The notes beneath the pieces were generated by a model. It ran no database searches, had not been told where the DNA came from, and saw only the letters and a program-made list of their open reading frames with translations. Shown here one piece after another: positions 53,674 to 64,000 of a stretch of DNA of 64,000 bases (position 1 is its first letter; each line of letters starts with the position of its first letter). Position numbers and translations under genes: made by a program. The DNA lies in assembly GCA_038030265.1 (NCBI GenBank), contig CM075941.1, positions 46,066,164-46,130,163 of the forward strand, read 5' to 3'. Source of the DNA: Corythucha ciliata. Its lineage: Eukaryota > Arthropoda > Insecta > Hemiptera > Tingidae.

Positions 53674-56600
53674 CAGGGGCGGACACACAGATTTGACCGG
53701 CCCGGGGCACTGGGAAAGTTTCGGCCCAATATACATATATGTATACAGGTTGATTCAGGAGGAATGTGACACACTTGCACTGGACGCATAACACTTGTAG
53801 ACGCATAACCGAAAATGCTTTGGTTACGAGCTATGATCATTTTCCTACTTTTTTCTAGTTTCATTAGTTTTTACGGTATTTTCTGTGAATTAGCAAATTT
53901 TCTCAATTTAACCCCAATAGCCATTTATCCTGATTATAACCACACATTAGCGTTTTTCCTTATTTTAGCCGCTAAAATGATAGATGTTTATACATTTCAG
54001 CCACGAATTAGAGTTTTCCCAATATTCGTCACGAACTACGTAAAGCTCTTACTGAATTTGGCTGTGGATTAGCGATTTTATAACTTTCTGGCACAAAGCT
54101 GCGAATTTGACGTTTTGTCCATTTAAATCGCAAATTATCGTTTTTCCTCAATTCAGCGCTTCTCAATTTTATCGGTGAATTAGCCACGGATTAGCGATTT
54201 TTCTCCATTTTGGTGGTGAATTAACGTTTTACTTCCATGTTTTTCTGAGTTTTTGCGGTGATTTCGTATTTTTCTTGATTTTAACCGCTAATGAGCCATT
54301 TTTCTCACTTTCAACTTCAGGAAACTTGAGCCGCCAAGGGCTTTTTCTCACTTCTGCCCGAGAATTAGTAGCGTATCGAGATAGGGGCGAGGAGCCGGAT
54401 CGCCCCAGGCTCCCTATGCGGGCCTAAAAATGTGGATATTAAGGAGCTATGTTCATGTTTGTAGGTACGTGAAAACGAGTTTTTGGCATGCAGTTGGACA
54501 GCGATAATGGCTCCTTTCGACGATTCTCAATCCATCCGACCCAAGATGGAGTGCTTGCAGGTGATCAGCAAAGAGTGTAGCTCAATAAACTATTTAGCAC
54601 ACAAAAGCGCTTTCTGAAGGCTCAAATTGAGAGAAAAGGCGGCCTTCTAGGGGTAACTTCGCGGCTAAAATAGAGAGAATACGCTGCTCCCCAGTTTTTT
54701 TTTGTTTTTTTTTGGTCCGTAAGCGGATAAAGACAAGAAGGCATGCTATGCTATTCTTGCAGTCAAGTATACCAACGCTGCAAAACGTTGGGAAAAATCG
54801 CTAGTATTCGTGGCCAAAACTGTTCAAAAGTCTTCATTCGCGGTACCTCAATGAAATATCCAGTCCGAAATTGAGAAAAAATCGCTGATTCGCGGTGTAT
54901 AGATGCCATTTTAAGCCTAAAATGAAAAAAAACGCTAATTTGCTGTTGGTAAAATTGAGGCGTGGCCCAGGGGGCCTATTCTCTAACAAAAAAGCAATAT
55001 GTTTTTCATAGCAATGTGTCTATACCATTCATTTGTTTGAAGAAAATGAATAAAATAGACACATTGCTATGAAAAAGATATTGCTTTTTTGTTGGAGAAC
55101 AAGGCCCTAGTTTTTGCTTTTCTGCAAGCACTAAAAGGCAAGAAAACCCGCTAAGGCTATACAATAGAAAAAAACACGCTAATCCGAGGCTAAAATTGAG
55201 ACAAATGACAAATTCGCAACTGAAATTGCAAAAAATCGCCCATTCGCGGATAAAAAAGTGAAAAACTACTAATTCACAGCTATTTTCGAAAAATGCTAAT
55301 TCACGACCGAAATTGAGAAGAATCGCTAATTAGCTGCTAAAATTGGGACATACACTAATCCACGACAACAAATGAGAAAAATAGCTAATTCGATAATGAA
55401 ATTCACCAAAAAGCGCTACTTAGCGGCTATACTTGGAACAATCCTATTTCGCCGACTTGATTGAGAAGAATACTAGGATAGATAATTAATTTGCAACTAA
55501 AATTGTAAAAAATCCGATAATTTTCGGATAAAGTATAGAAAAAACGTTCATTCGCGGATTCAAATGAAAAAAATCGGCTAATTCACGGCTATATTAGAGA
55601 AAAATGCCAATTCACGACCAAAATTTAGTAATAACGCTGACTCGGGGCTAAAATTCAGCAAAAGGCAATGAAATCTGTTGCTTCTGAGAGCCACTTCGGG
55701 CCTACAGCTGAAAAAAAGCGCTTGTCCATAGCTAAAAGTTGGAGAAAAAAAAAAATGTAAATGCGGGGCAAAAACAGTTCGTACACTGCTAATTTGCGGC
55801 CAATATTGAGAAAAATCACTGATTAATTAGCGCGGCTGAAATTAACGAAAAACGCTGTACTTGCAGCTCAAAGTGCTGATTCGCTGCTGAAAAGGTAAAA
55901 AATTGCTAATTTGCTGCAAAAATCGAGGAAAAATTCAATTCATGGCAAAAATTGAGAAAAATCGCTAGCATGGGATAAAAACGCTACTTCGCAGCTAACA
56001 TTGAGGAAAATCACCTATTCGCGGACAAAGTGTAGAGGAAAAGCTCTGTAATTCGCGGCTTGAATTGAAAAAAAAAAAAAAAAAAACTTAAATTTTCGGC
56101 TATTTTATAGTTTTGAAACATTCATAAATCAAAAGCGCTTCTTAGGTCATTTTTTCTCGTCCACCTTCCTTCCCCCCTCCTCATTTTGATAGACGCGCCC
56201 CTAAGGACACGGCGCCCCTGGTTGGTTGCCCGGCTTGTCCCCCCCTTCAAGCTGGCACTGGTTGATCTCAACCAAGTCGAAGAGAAAAAACTACACGCGA
56301 AGATCACAAATCTGCTTTGCTGAGATGAATATAACGAGGTAGAATGCACAAGTCCCCGATCAAGTCCTAACGCCCAGTTCCCTGAAGATTGCAACGAGCA
56401 ACGATACCATAAAATCGGTATCGGTGCAGATATGAGACAGCAAAGTAGGGGACAAATGTATGCAGCATGAGGGCTCATGAGGCACAAACTGCCGAGGCGG
56501 GCCTTTGGAGTACGTGTATTCTGGGTGTTCTTAATGAGTGCATTTTGAACCAACTGCTAAGCTATACGCTATAAAACAGCCTTGTGTCTTGAGTCATGGG

Positions 56601-56896
56601 TTGAAGGGTGTCCCTTTTTTTTTTTTTAAAAAAACCCTACTTGATAGGTTTTCTCATTTGTCTCATTGTACCTTGTACCTATGCTATAATAGGCCAGTGG
56701 CGGGATTCTATAGGCTTACCTTAAGGGCCATTACCGAGAAAAATTAATCTGTAGTTACGAGTTTTCTCAGGAGGACTGGGATCCGTCAAAGAGTTGGGTG
56801 AGGGGGAGGCATCGGCCCTCCGGCCGCACTGGCCCTCCGGGCCTCCGGCCCTTCGGGTTCAGCCCGATCGCCCACCCCCTGTCGTATCCGCCCCTG
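53674..56896. mobile_element. 3.2-kb hAT-like insertion with family A interior
   Basis: The left end CAGGGGCGGACAC and the inverted right end CAGGGGCGGATAC form a terminal pair. Flanking octamers ACAGAAAC and TATGAAAC agree at five of eight positions, so the target duplication is decayed or differently bounded. The insertion is shown independently by the paralogue at about 37690-37735, where flanking sequence is nearly continuous. The interior has family A reverse (53870-54370) followed by family A forward (54600-56090). A palindromic MITE (54968-55110) and an open frame on the minus strand (56122-56553) without a recognisable domain also lie inside. Confidence 0.65.
54968..55110. mobile_element. 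Palindromic MITE with about 62-bp arms
   Basis: The left arm reads GGGCCTATTCTCTAACAAAA and AGCAATATGTTTTTCATAGC. The right arm is its reverse complement with few changes (GCTATGAAAAAGATATTGCT, then GTTGGAGAACAAGGCCC). The loop is about 20 bases around 'gtttgaagaaaa'. The ends share GGGCC and TATT with the MITE at 40325-40417, suggesting one superfamily. Confidence 0.88.
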
Positions 56897-57216
56897 TATG
56901 AAACTGCTGATCTTTACCCCCGAAAAACATTCCCACGCCCAGAATCTGTCGGTATGATTATCCCGGAAAAAGCGTAGGCATACGGCTTGAGAACCTATCC
57001 GCAGTTAAAATAGGGCATGGTCCTTATTCCCTGCTAAATCGAATACGAATTTTGGGAGAAAATTTCTCCGAAAACCCAGAAATTTTCCCCTACCCTGAGA
57101 CCTGGATGATTTCCGATTGTGGCGAGCAGCCAGATACTCGCGTTTTTTTTTTATAGTACTAGGGGCATCAACCATGATCACCGCTCCGGGCATCAAAATG
57201 TCACGCTACGCCTCTG

Positions 57217-57620
57217 CTAACTGCGTCACTTCGGCAATTTACTATTTTGACGGCACGTTTTCACGGAGGCCCACAATAATGTTTCCGCGAGCCGTGTCTT
57301 AAGGCTCGTCCACACTTGTAACAAACTTCCGTTCCGTTCCTCTGAACCGAACAAATGATTTGTTTGGAGCGGCAAAACTTCAAAGAAAATATGTTCTGAA
57401 GAACGAAACGGGCCCGCTCCCTCAGTTGGCGGTTTTTCAGCGTCGCAAATGTTCGGAACGGTGTGAAACAAGTGTGGACGGGGTCTTTAGGTCTGCCGTT
57501 CCGTTTGTCCGTTCCTCCGATTATCCCTTCTATCTACAGTCTACACTAATGCATTTAGTGATAATCTTGTTGACCGGGGTGTGCTGAGTGTTCGTTTATT
57601 TTTCCGGAATTTAATATTTC
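57217..57620. mobile_element. MITE with CGTCCACACTTGT termini
   Basis: Between about 57299 and 57491 the left end (GGCTCGTCCACACTTGTAAC) is inverted at the right end (GTTTCACAAGTGT-like text, AAACAAGTGTGGACGGGGTC). The flanks are TTAA on the left and TTTA on the right, which would fit a decayed piggyBac-type TTAA duplication, but this is weak. The remainder is unclassified. Confidence 0.6.
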
Positions 57621-57621
57621 A

Positions 57622-57727
57622 ATATTGTGGGGGCATTTCTATTCAGACTTCCATCATGGGCGTCTTTTCTCAATATATTGTGGGGGCATTTCTATTCAGA
57701 CTGCCATCATGGGCGTCTTTTCTCGCC
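57622..57727 (+). repeat. 53-bp tandem duplication
   Basis: ATATTGTGGGGGCATTTCTA begins at 57622 and again at 57675. The two 53-bp copies differ at about one or two positions (ACTTCC against ACTGCC), so the duplication is recent. Confidence 0.9.
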
Positions 57728-57831
57728 ATGCCAATGAGCGCTTCTACGACCCGCAGCCTTCTTAGCACGCTCGCGCAGCGTGCTACCTCTCATTCATCCA
57801 GGCACTCGCACTCTCCCACCTATTTTTGGCC

Positions 57832-58188
57832 GTGACGTTCCGGGTTCACGCGGTTTAATTACTCTCAACACGAGTCCTCCATCATTAGCCCCAACGAAAA
57901 TTCGAATGTTTTCGAGTATGCTCCCGTTCCAGGAGGTGGGACTCAAAACCAATCCTCCGATACACTCGCCACCCATCCGTCGCCAAGTAGCAGCACACAC
58001 TTACACACACTTTACACACTTACCAACACTTTAGCGAGTATCAGAAAAACTACAGAGATGCTGCCGAATATTCTTAGACCACAACCTATTCAGACTGTGG
58101 CGTCAGAGAAGCATCAGGTTTCGTACTCGAATAATTTTATATATTATTTATATAATTTTTTCAACTTCAATCACTCAATAATATAGAC
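57832..58188 (+). CDS. Open frame without start, possible Harbinger accessory exon
   Basis: A stop-free frame of about 117 codons begins after a TGA at about 57834 and ends at TAG near 58186. It has normal protein-like composition: FNYSQHESSIISPNENSN, FEYAPVPGGGTQNQSS, a Thr/His/Leu segment, and IRKTTEMLPNILRP. It has no ATG of its own. It lies convergent to, and about 130 bp from, the Harbinger-like fragment. Autonomous Harbinger elements carry a second DNA-binding (Myb/MADF-like) protein, so this could be its last exon. I recognise no domain and the call is weak. Confidence 0.3.
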
Positions 58189-58313
58189 GCTGATTATTCT
58201 TATTTTCATTCATGTTTTCGTACTCCCTAATCCTATTAATCTGTCGGAAAATGAGCGGATCTGGGAAAATTAGGAGATACAAAGTGATTGGAATTATATT
58301 GCTCTGCGACTTA

Positions 58314-58770
58314 CCTTCATGTGTTCTTCGAGTAACGCTTCCACAATCGCCCAACACACTTCCGGTACGATTCCGCTGATGGCTTGCTTGGATATCTTGA
58401 ATAGATATTGTAAGCTAGTGAAAGAGCCACCGCTGGCAAAAAATCGAATGGTCAATGCTAGCCTTTCCTGGATTGAAATGGCTTTCCTGAATTTCATGTC
58501 GCACTTCGAAATTTTTGGCCCAATTTGGTTCAATAAAGTTTCGAAACCCGTGGGATGCATCCTTGTGAAGTTCTTTTAGAGACCGCTGACATATTGAAAC
58601 TTCCAGTCGGCCAAAAGGCTGCTACACCTGTATTCTTCCCTTTTTGACATTCGTCATCCACCACCGTCTTATTTTTCTCTTATTCTGCGGGCTTGAATCG
58701 CATAATGCATGTATATGTATGCAGCTGCTGCCACTTGTTGCTGAGGTGACACCAAGTTACTCGAGCTCAT
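58314..58770 (-). pseudogene. PIF/Harbinger transposase N-terminal exon, decayed
   Basis: The frame from about 58560 reads FETLLNQIGPKISK, KFRKAISIQERLALTIRF, SLQYLFKISKQAISGIVP and EVCWAIVEALLEEHMK. This is the typical N-terminal helical region of PIF/Harbinger (HARBI1-like) transposases. It ends at a donor AAG|GTAAGT (58313). An ATG at 58770 opens MSSSNLVSPQQQVAAAAYI, and RRIREK is followed by stops. A shifted frame then gives KIRRWWMTNV, the usual RRWWV motif. At least two frameshifts or stops therefore break the reading. The nuclease domain (DDE) was not found downstream. This is a truncated relic. Confidence 0.78.
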
Positions 58771-60860
58771 GGTAACGAAGCGACATAAAAACACGATGGC
58801 TGACACACTGGTGTACCTACACCTATCGGGGCCCGGAGCAGATAACTCAATGAGGCCCCTTAGTCTCTAGGATAAACAAGAAATAATTATTACAATTTTT
58901 ACGAAGCGTTAAACTATACGGTTTTTTCCTTATTTTAGCCACGAATTTGCATTATTTCTACACCTCATCCGCCAATAACCGTTCATGATTAGTTTAAGCC
59001 GTATATTAACGAAGTTCTCTATTTTAGCCGCGAATGAGTGTTTTTGACAATTTTACCCGCGAATTCAGCGCTTTTCTCAATTTTCGCCGCTTGCAACGTT
59101 TTTCTCAATTTCAGCCACGAAGAAGCGTTTTTTTACTTTAAAAAAAAAAAAAATCCTAAACCCAAGAGTTTGCGCAGTTTCTCAGTTTTATAGCCCCAAA
59201 GTTGCCTTCAGAAGCCACGATTTTAGACGCAAATTGAAACTCTCTGTATTTTATAGACACGAATCAACGGTTTTTATCAAATTTTTTAGCGCCAAAATAG
59301 CGATTTTATCCCGTGAATGAGCGATTTTTCCCAATTTTAGCCACGAATTAGCGTTTTTGAGAGAGAGAGAGTCTGAGAGCATTCGTTCCGGCGTTTTAGA
59401 CGCGAATTAGCACTTTATCTCAATTTGAGCTGAAAATTAGCGTTTTTATTATTTTAAGACGCGCTATAATTAGTGATTTTCGAGAATTAGCCGCAAATAA
59501 GCCGGGGTATTTACATTTTATAGCTCCGCATTAACAATTTTTTCCCCGATTCCAGCCATGGATTAGCGCTTATCCTCAGTTTTAGTAGCGGATTAGCAGT
59601 TTTTTTTCCACTAATAGCCGCGAATTGGCACTTTCCTCAATTTTGAGCCACAAATAAGTTGCCTTCAGAAGCCCAGAATTGGTGTATTCTCAATTTTAGA
59701 CGCAAATTTAAATTTTTCTCTGTTTTAGGAGCGAATTAGATCTTTTTCTCAATTTTAGCAGCAAAATTAGCGATATTTCTCAATTGTTGGCACAAATTTG
59801 TGTTTTCCTCAATTTTGAGCAACGAATTAGCACATTTTCTCAATTTGAATTGAAAAAAAAAAAAAAAAACGTTTCTCTTAATGTTTGGCGCACCAATTAG
59901 CGATTTTTGTTGCTTTAGTTACCATTTTTCGTTGTTACCATTGTTTTTTGGGTTCTTTTAACTATGGATTAGCCCTTTTTCTCACTTTTAGCCACAAATA
60001 AGTTGTCTTTAGAAGGCGAGAAGTTGCGTACTGGCAATTATGAACGCGTACTGATATTTTCTTCATTTTTTTTTTAAAGCAGGGAATTAGCACTTTTCTT
60101 CTCAATCTGAACTGTAAATTATCGTTGATTCTTAGCATCGAATTAGCACTTTTCCTCAATTAGAGCTGAAATTTAACGGTTTTTAACATGTTAGCCGCGC
60201 TATTTAATGGCTTTCTTAATATTAGCCGTGAATTACCGTTTTTTTGTTCATTTTAGCCCCGCATTGGCAATTTTGTTTCAATATTATTTATGGAAGTAAG
60301 TATACGAGTATAATATTAGCACTTTTTCTCAGTACCCGGGAAATACCCTTCAGAAGCTTCGGGTAGGCGTTTTCTTAATTATTGCCGCGAATAAGTGATT
60401 ATTTTTCATGTTTATTCGCAAACTAACTTTTTTCCTACAATTCTCACTCCTACAGTTCTCAATTTTTAAGACAAATTAAGCGATATTTCTCAATTTTAGC
60501 CGTGGTTTGTTTCACTTGTTCAGCCATGATATAGCGCATGTTCCTAATTTTCAGCCGCGGGCTATTAGGCCCAAACGGCTTAGCCGTAAAATTGCCCTTA
60601 TACATCCGCGAAACAGCGACGTTTTTTAACTTTTGGTCTGAAAATTGCATCGAGGAACCACGAATGAGTGCTTTTTCGCGGATTTAGTCACAAATATTAC
60701 CGCTTTTTCCAAACTTTTTGCCGCCTATTTACCTTAATATCGTCACATTAGAGCGCCTTTTCAATTTTTTCCTGTTTAAAAGGCGATCTGAAGAGAACCT
60801 TGTGGATCAGCGTATTCTCTCTATTTTAGCCGCGAATGTTTTTCCAGAAGGCGCGAATAT
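58771..60860 (-). repeat. Family A array, reverse orientation
   Basis: After about 130 bp of unclassified sequence (58771-58900), some sixty diverged monomers of the TTTTAGCCGCGAATTAGCG plus TTTTTCTCAA type run to about 60860. 'agttgccttcagaagcc' markers recur near 59200, 59650, 60000 and 60350, implying longer-period units. A GA microsatellite is at 59363-59375 and A tracts are at 59142 and 59853. Confidence 0.8.
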
Positions 60861-61597
60861 TTAGCCACACTATATATTGCTGATCACCAGTATAGCGTTC
60901 CATTCTCCGGACGTCGGATGAACTGAAATTTGTCGAAAGGAACACAATCCGCTGTCCAATCGTATACCAAAACTCCTTTTCGCGTACCTAAATTGGGGGC
61001 GGTCCGCCCCCCCCCTCGCCACTACCACGGCACGCTGTTGGGCTGACAAGTGACAGGAAGAGACTGACTAGAAAAAGAACGGACCATTCTAGCGCTGCCC
61101 GTTCGTCCACTATGTTCGGGCATACCGCTCCGCTCCGCCGTGTGATCAAGGCCGCGCTAAAATTGAGAATGAGCCATAAAATGGCCCCTGATCAGGGCTA
61201 CCAGGCGTGGGGATTTTGGTACACATACTATAATAGAGTAATGAGAAAGTTTCACATATTCAACAAAAATGTTTTCGATAGCATATTATCAATCCTTCCA
61301 GTTAAACAAATAAATAAAATAATAGAACCCTTCAGAAATATATTTTTTTAATGAACGAAATTAGCATATCTGAAATCCCACCCCCACAGTGTATATTTTT
61401 CGAGTTTTGACTTTTGAGTCTTCACTGGCATGGATGGACAGGAATGGTCTGTGGGGGGGGGCAAGCTGAGTGGGGAAATTAGTGGCTCAGTGGGGAAAAA
61501 AGCGGGGAAAACCTATTCTGAGGACCTGGCAGCCCTGCCCCTGGTGCCTACCGACACGGCTGTTCTCGGCCTTTCTTTGCTGCCCACGCACGTTTCA
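60861..61597. other. Unclassified stretch, no gene supported
   Basis: 60890-60990 is related to segments near 28040 and 54480 ('ctgtccaatcgtataccaaaactcc'). A C10 tract lies at 61002 and a G9 tract at 61452. The frame 61112-61351 (79 codons) has no domain. It may be transposon debris. Confidence 0.4.
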
Positions 61598-62967
61598 GGT
61601 TTTCGACATAAAATCCGAAATAGAAGGCTACAAACGACAGTTTTCCAGCTATTTATTTTTTGACGGATAGTGGCCGTTTCTGTGCAAATTTAGTCTCCGT
61701 TGACCGCGAATTGACGTGATTCTAACCTCCAGATCCTGTTATAAGCCTGCTAAAAGGCAATGGTGCATCTGATATTTTCGCCAGTGAAGCTGGCCCACAG
61801 GCATGGATCCATATTTTCTCAAGAGTAGTTGCACAGAGTTTTTTTTCCCCCGATTTTACTCGTGGCCTCGAATTGACGTTTTCCTTAATTTTAGCTGAAA
61901 CTGAGTGCTTTTTCTTAATTCTAACTCGAACTAGCCCATTTTCTTCATTTTAGCCGTGAAAAGGTCTCAAAAAAAACTGAAATAACGCATTTTTGATTTA
62001 CTATTTCAATTACGGCCAGCACTGGGCATCGCCCAACTGCAAATTGGTGCTTTCTGTCAATTTCAGCCGCTAAAAAAAAACATTTTTTCCTCAATTTAAC
62101 ATGTGAATGAACGCTATTTCTCAATTTAGCCACGAGAATTCCACAGAGAACAAACGGTGACAATTTTGCCAATTCGTTTTCCCTGAATTCTAGCCGCAAA
62201 TTAGTGCTTTTTCCTAATTCTGCCTTGAGCAATTTTTCTCCCTTCCAATTTTAGCAGTGAAAAGGTTCACATAATCCGCGTGAGAGCGAATTTCATTAAT
62301 TTTGACCCATCAATTTCACGGGCTAACGAACAATTTTCCGTAATTTTAGCCGTGAATAAGCAATTTTTTCAGAAATGTATGCGCTGAGTCACACTCTTTC
62401 TCAATTTCACCCGCAAACTTGCCATTATATGTATAAAAACGGTCAATTAGCTCTTGCTCGCAATGTTTACCGATGTTTGAGAAACCACGAACTGGCACCT
62501 TCTCTCAATTTTACCTGCGTGAATGAGCTCCATTTCTCAATTTTAGCCGTGAATTGGCGCTTTTCCTCAATTCCGGCCTCAAATGAGTGATTTTTCTCAA
62601 TTCTACATTAAACGAGCAATTTTTTTTATCAATTTTAGCTGTGAAAAGAGTTCTGTAAACCGTGAATTAGCGCATTTTCTTAATTCCGCCTCAGACTTTG
62701 CATCGCGAAACCGCAAATTGGTGTGTTTTCTCAATTTCAACCGCGAATAACGAGATTTATTTCTCAAGTTTAACGTGAACGAGCGCTATTTCTCAATTTT
62801 AGCCGTGAATGGGTGTTTTTCCTCAGTCTTAGCCGTAAACTGTCCTTTTCTAGATTTCATCCGCGAACAAGAACTTTTTCTCTAGACGTGTGCACCCCCC
62901 CCCCCCACCACTGTGGATCCGTGCCTAGATGGCTGCCCACTCCTTGATCACGGGCTGGCTACTCCCC
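61598..62967 (+). mobile_element. 5'-truncated copy of the GGGCGTAGCCAGC hAT-like family
   Basis: The sequence from 'gacataaaatccgaaatagaagg' (61605) to CACGGGCTGGCTACTCCCCT (about 62967) matches the reverse complement of 45811-46870 in order. It includes the 'acggtcaattagctcttgctcgc' segment and the C13 tract before the terminus. The left GC-rich terminus is missing, while 34253-35465 keeps it. The interior is family A in reverse sense. No transposase is present. Confidence 0.8.
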
Positions 62968-64000
62968 TGGAAGAGAGCCATAATTTGTTGGCAACAGCAC
63001 GTCAATAAGGGGCGTTTAGAACGTTAACAACGAGTTTTAAAGGCTTCTATAAAATATACCAACACTATTTGTATTGGAATGAGGCTTATAAAGTGTATAC
63101 CCCCCAGTTGGGGGGACCTGTTGATTCGATTCAAGTAAAAACTCCCCTCCCCCTCCCACCACTCTACGCTCTCTTTTTTTGTATAGCTTAAACAGGTGGC
63201 TTTTTTGAACTCGCGCAGTATAATTTAACCACTGGGATCATGAAAAATGCTGTAACGTTACTTTGCTTTTCCCTTTTCACTACTCGTTTTTCATAATTTA
63301 TAAGGAGGCCTTATTTTAAAAAACATGGGAACGCCGAGGAGTGGAAAAGTTTTCAAATTACATTTTCACCCAACTAAGACATTAGATTCGTTATGCTTTA
63401 GGTGAATACTCAAAAAAAAACTGCATCGCTCTTTTTTTTTTTGTCACTCTTGAAATGGAAAAAGTTGAGATGAATTTTTTTTAAAAAAGGCGTGAGAAGG
63501 TTGCGCTTGATTTTTTACTTTTAGTTCTCAAATAAATAATTATAGAATAATTTCCTTCCTGGATGATCGCATTAGAAATAAATAGTGGAGAACCCTTATC
63601 AAGTTGTATCGGTATTTAAACCTACACGCTTGAAAACCATGCCAATCGAAGTTCCGACACTTCCAATTTCTCCTTCCCCTGCCCTTTCAATTTCGTACAC
63701 TTTCTTTTTCTCATTAGTGCAAATGAAACTGTTTCGATTGATTCTTTTAGTTTTTTCTCCAAAGATTCTGCTTATCTTATACATAGTCTTATATACCGCC
63801 GCGAAAACATAAAGATTTGACACGTCATGCAGTTTGGTGGTATGGAGGAGTACGCGTGGGTTTTGTAATTGAAAGCGAGATTAAGGTTTTCCCCGCAGTG
63901 CGATAGAGGCGGAGGGGGAAAAAAAATTGGAAAACGACGACAATATTATTGCGCGTTAGGTCCTTTTCAGTAGTAGTTTTAATCCAATATAAGAAACGAA
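62968..64000. other. AT-rich terminal stretch, nothing recognised
   Basis: This region lacks the short-period families. T and A tracts lie near 63171, 63410 and 63430. The frame 63585-63812 encodes a hydrophobic, low-complexity 75 aa without a recognisable domain. It could flank a gene beyond the window, but nothing can be asserted. Confidence 0.4.

Larger units (their letters stand above)
53036..57216. mobile_element. Second copy of the 35848-38016 hAT-like family, interrupted
   Basis: Family E units at 53095-53660 match 36300-36460 and 37380-37690 in order, including the AACATCCCCCCCCCC tract and 'gatcgtacatcatatt'. The continuation and right end lie at 56897-57216, matching 37725-38016 and ending CACGCTACGCCTCTG. 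The two parts are separated by a 3.2-kb insertion (53674-56896). The left terminus is absent, so the copy is 5'-truncated. Confidence 0.75.

Noticed and set aside
56122..56553. 143-codon minus-strand frame
   Set aside because: It has no recognisable domain, is embedded in a transposon insertion and shows no splice partners. It may be transposon-derived but cannot be named.
63585..63812. 75-codon hydrophobic frame near the right edge
   Set aside because: It is low-complexity and without a domain, splice context or upstream signal. It could be chance in AT-rich DNA.

Overview
This is eukaryotic, almost certainly metazoan and probably arthropod, nuclear DNA. The genes have many short phase-consistent GT-AG exons, homologues of conserved animal proteins (IST1, NUP58, HEN1), AATAAA signals, and non-LTR, Ty3/Gypsy, hAT-like, Harbinger-like and foldback-like transposon remains. 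I cannot name the species. A 500-base run of N (50835-51334) marks a scaffold gap. No rRNA, confident tRNA, operon or CRISPR array was seen.

Genes, left to right. (1) An ankyrin-repeat protein on the minus strand has six good exons at 5724-7486. Its 5' exon is probably 15430-15747, 7.9 kb upstream, and its 3' end was not found. (2) IST1 on the plus strand (16458-31467, six coding exons, 358 aa) is divergent from the ankyrin gene and has introns of 7.5 and 6.2 kb. (3) NUP58 on the minus strand (31703-33830, five exons, about 622 aa) is convergent with IST1, and the two 3' UTRs appear to overlap. (4) HEN1, the small-RNA 2'-O-methyltransferase, is on the minus strand. Six exons lie at 48138-50276, and two further acidic exons at 43312-44136 are probably its 3' end across a 4-kb intron, giving about 834 aa. 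Everything else recognisable is transposon-derived.

At least 70% of the window is diverged short-period repeat. A few 20-35 bp families recur on both strands. Family A is built on GCTAAAATTGAGAAAAACGC followed by TAATTCGCGG. Family C is built on GACGAAATTGACAGTTT. Family D is built on AAAATGGCCAAACTGACGAT followed by TCGCGCC. Family E is built on CCACGAAATTGGTTTTTTGA. Family F is built on GCGAAATTGCAAGTTT. Several blocks are the interiors of non-autonomous hAT-like elements that I could delimit by terminal inverted repeats and 8-bp target duplications: 35848-38016, nested 36467-37392, 39075-41272 and 45811-47283. These carry no transposase.

How it fits together: all four genes keep intact exons inside repeat-swollen introns, so the repeats have expanded around conserved genes without breaking them. 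The most striking structures are a roughly 930-bp near-identical inverted repeat inside an IST1 intron (25128-26075 against 28375-29320), a three-level transposon nest inside the large HEN1 intron (45615-47775), a foldback-like element with tandem subrepeats in its arms (13767-15080), and the mirrored ordering of families D, C and A. HEN1 protects piRNAs and siRNAs that silence transposons, so its presence in this landscape is notable, but adjacency alone proves no functional link.
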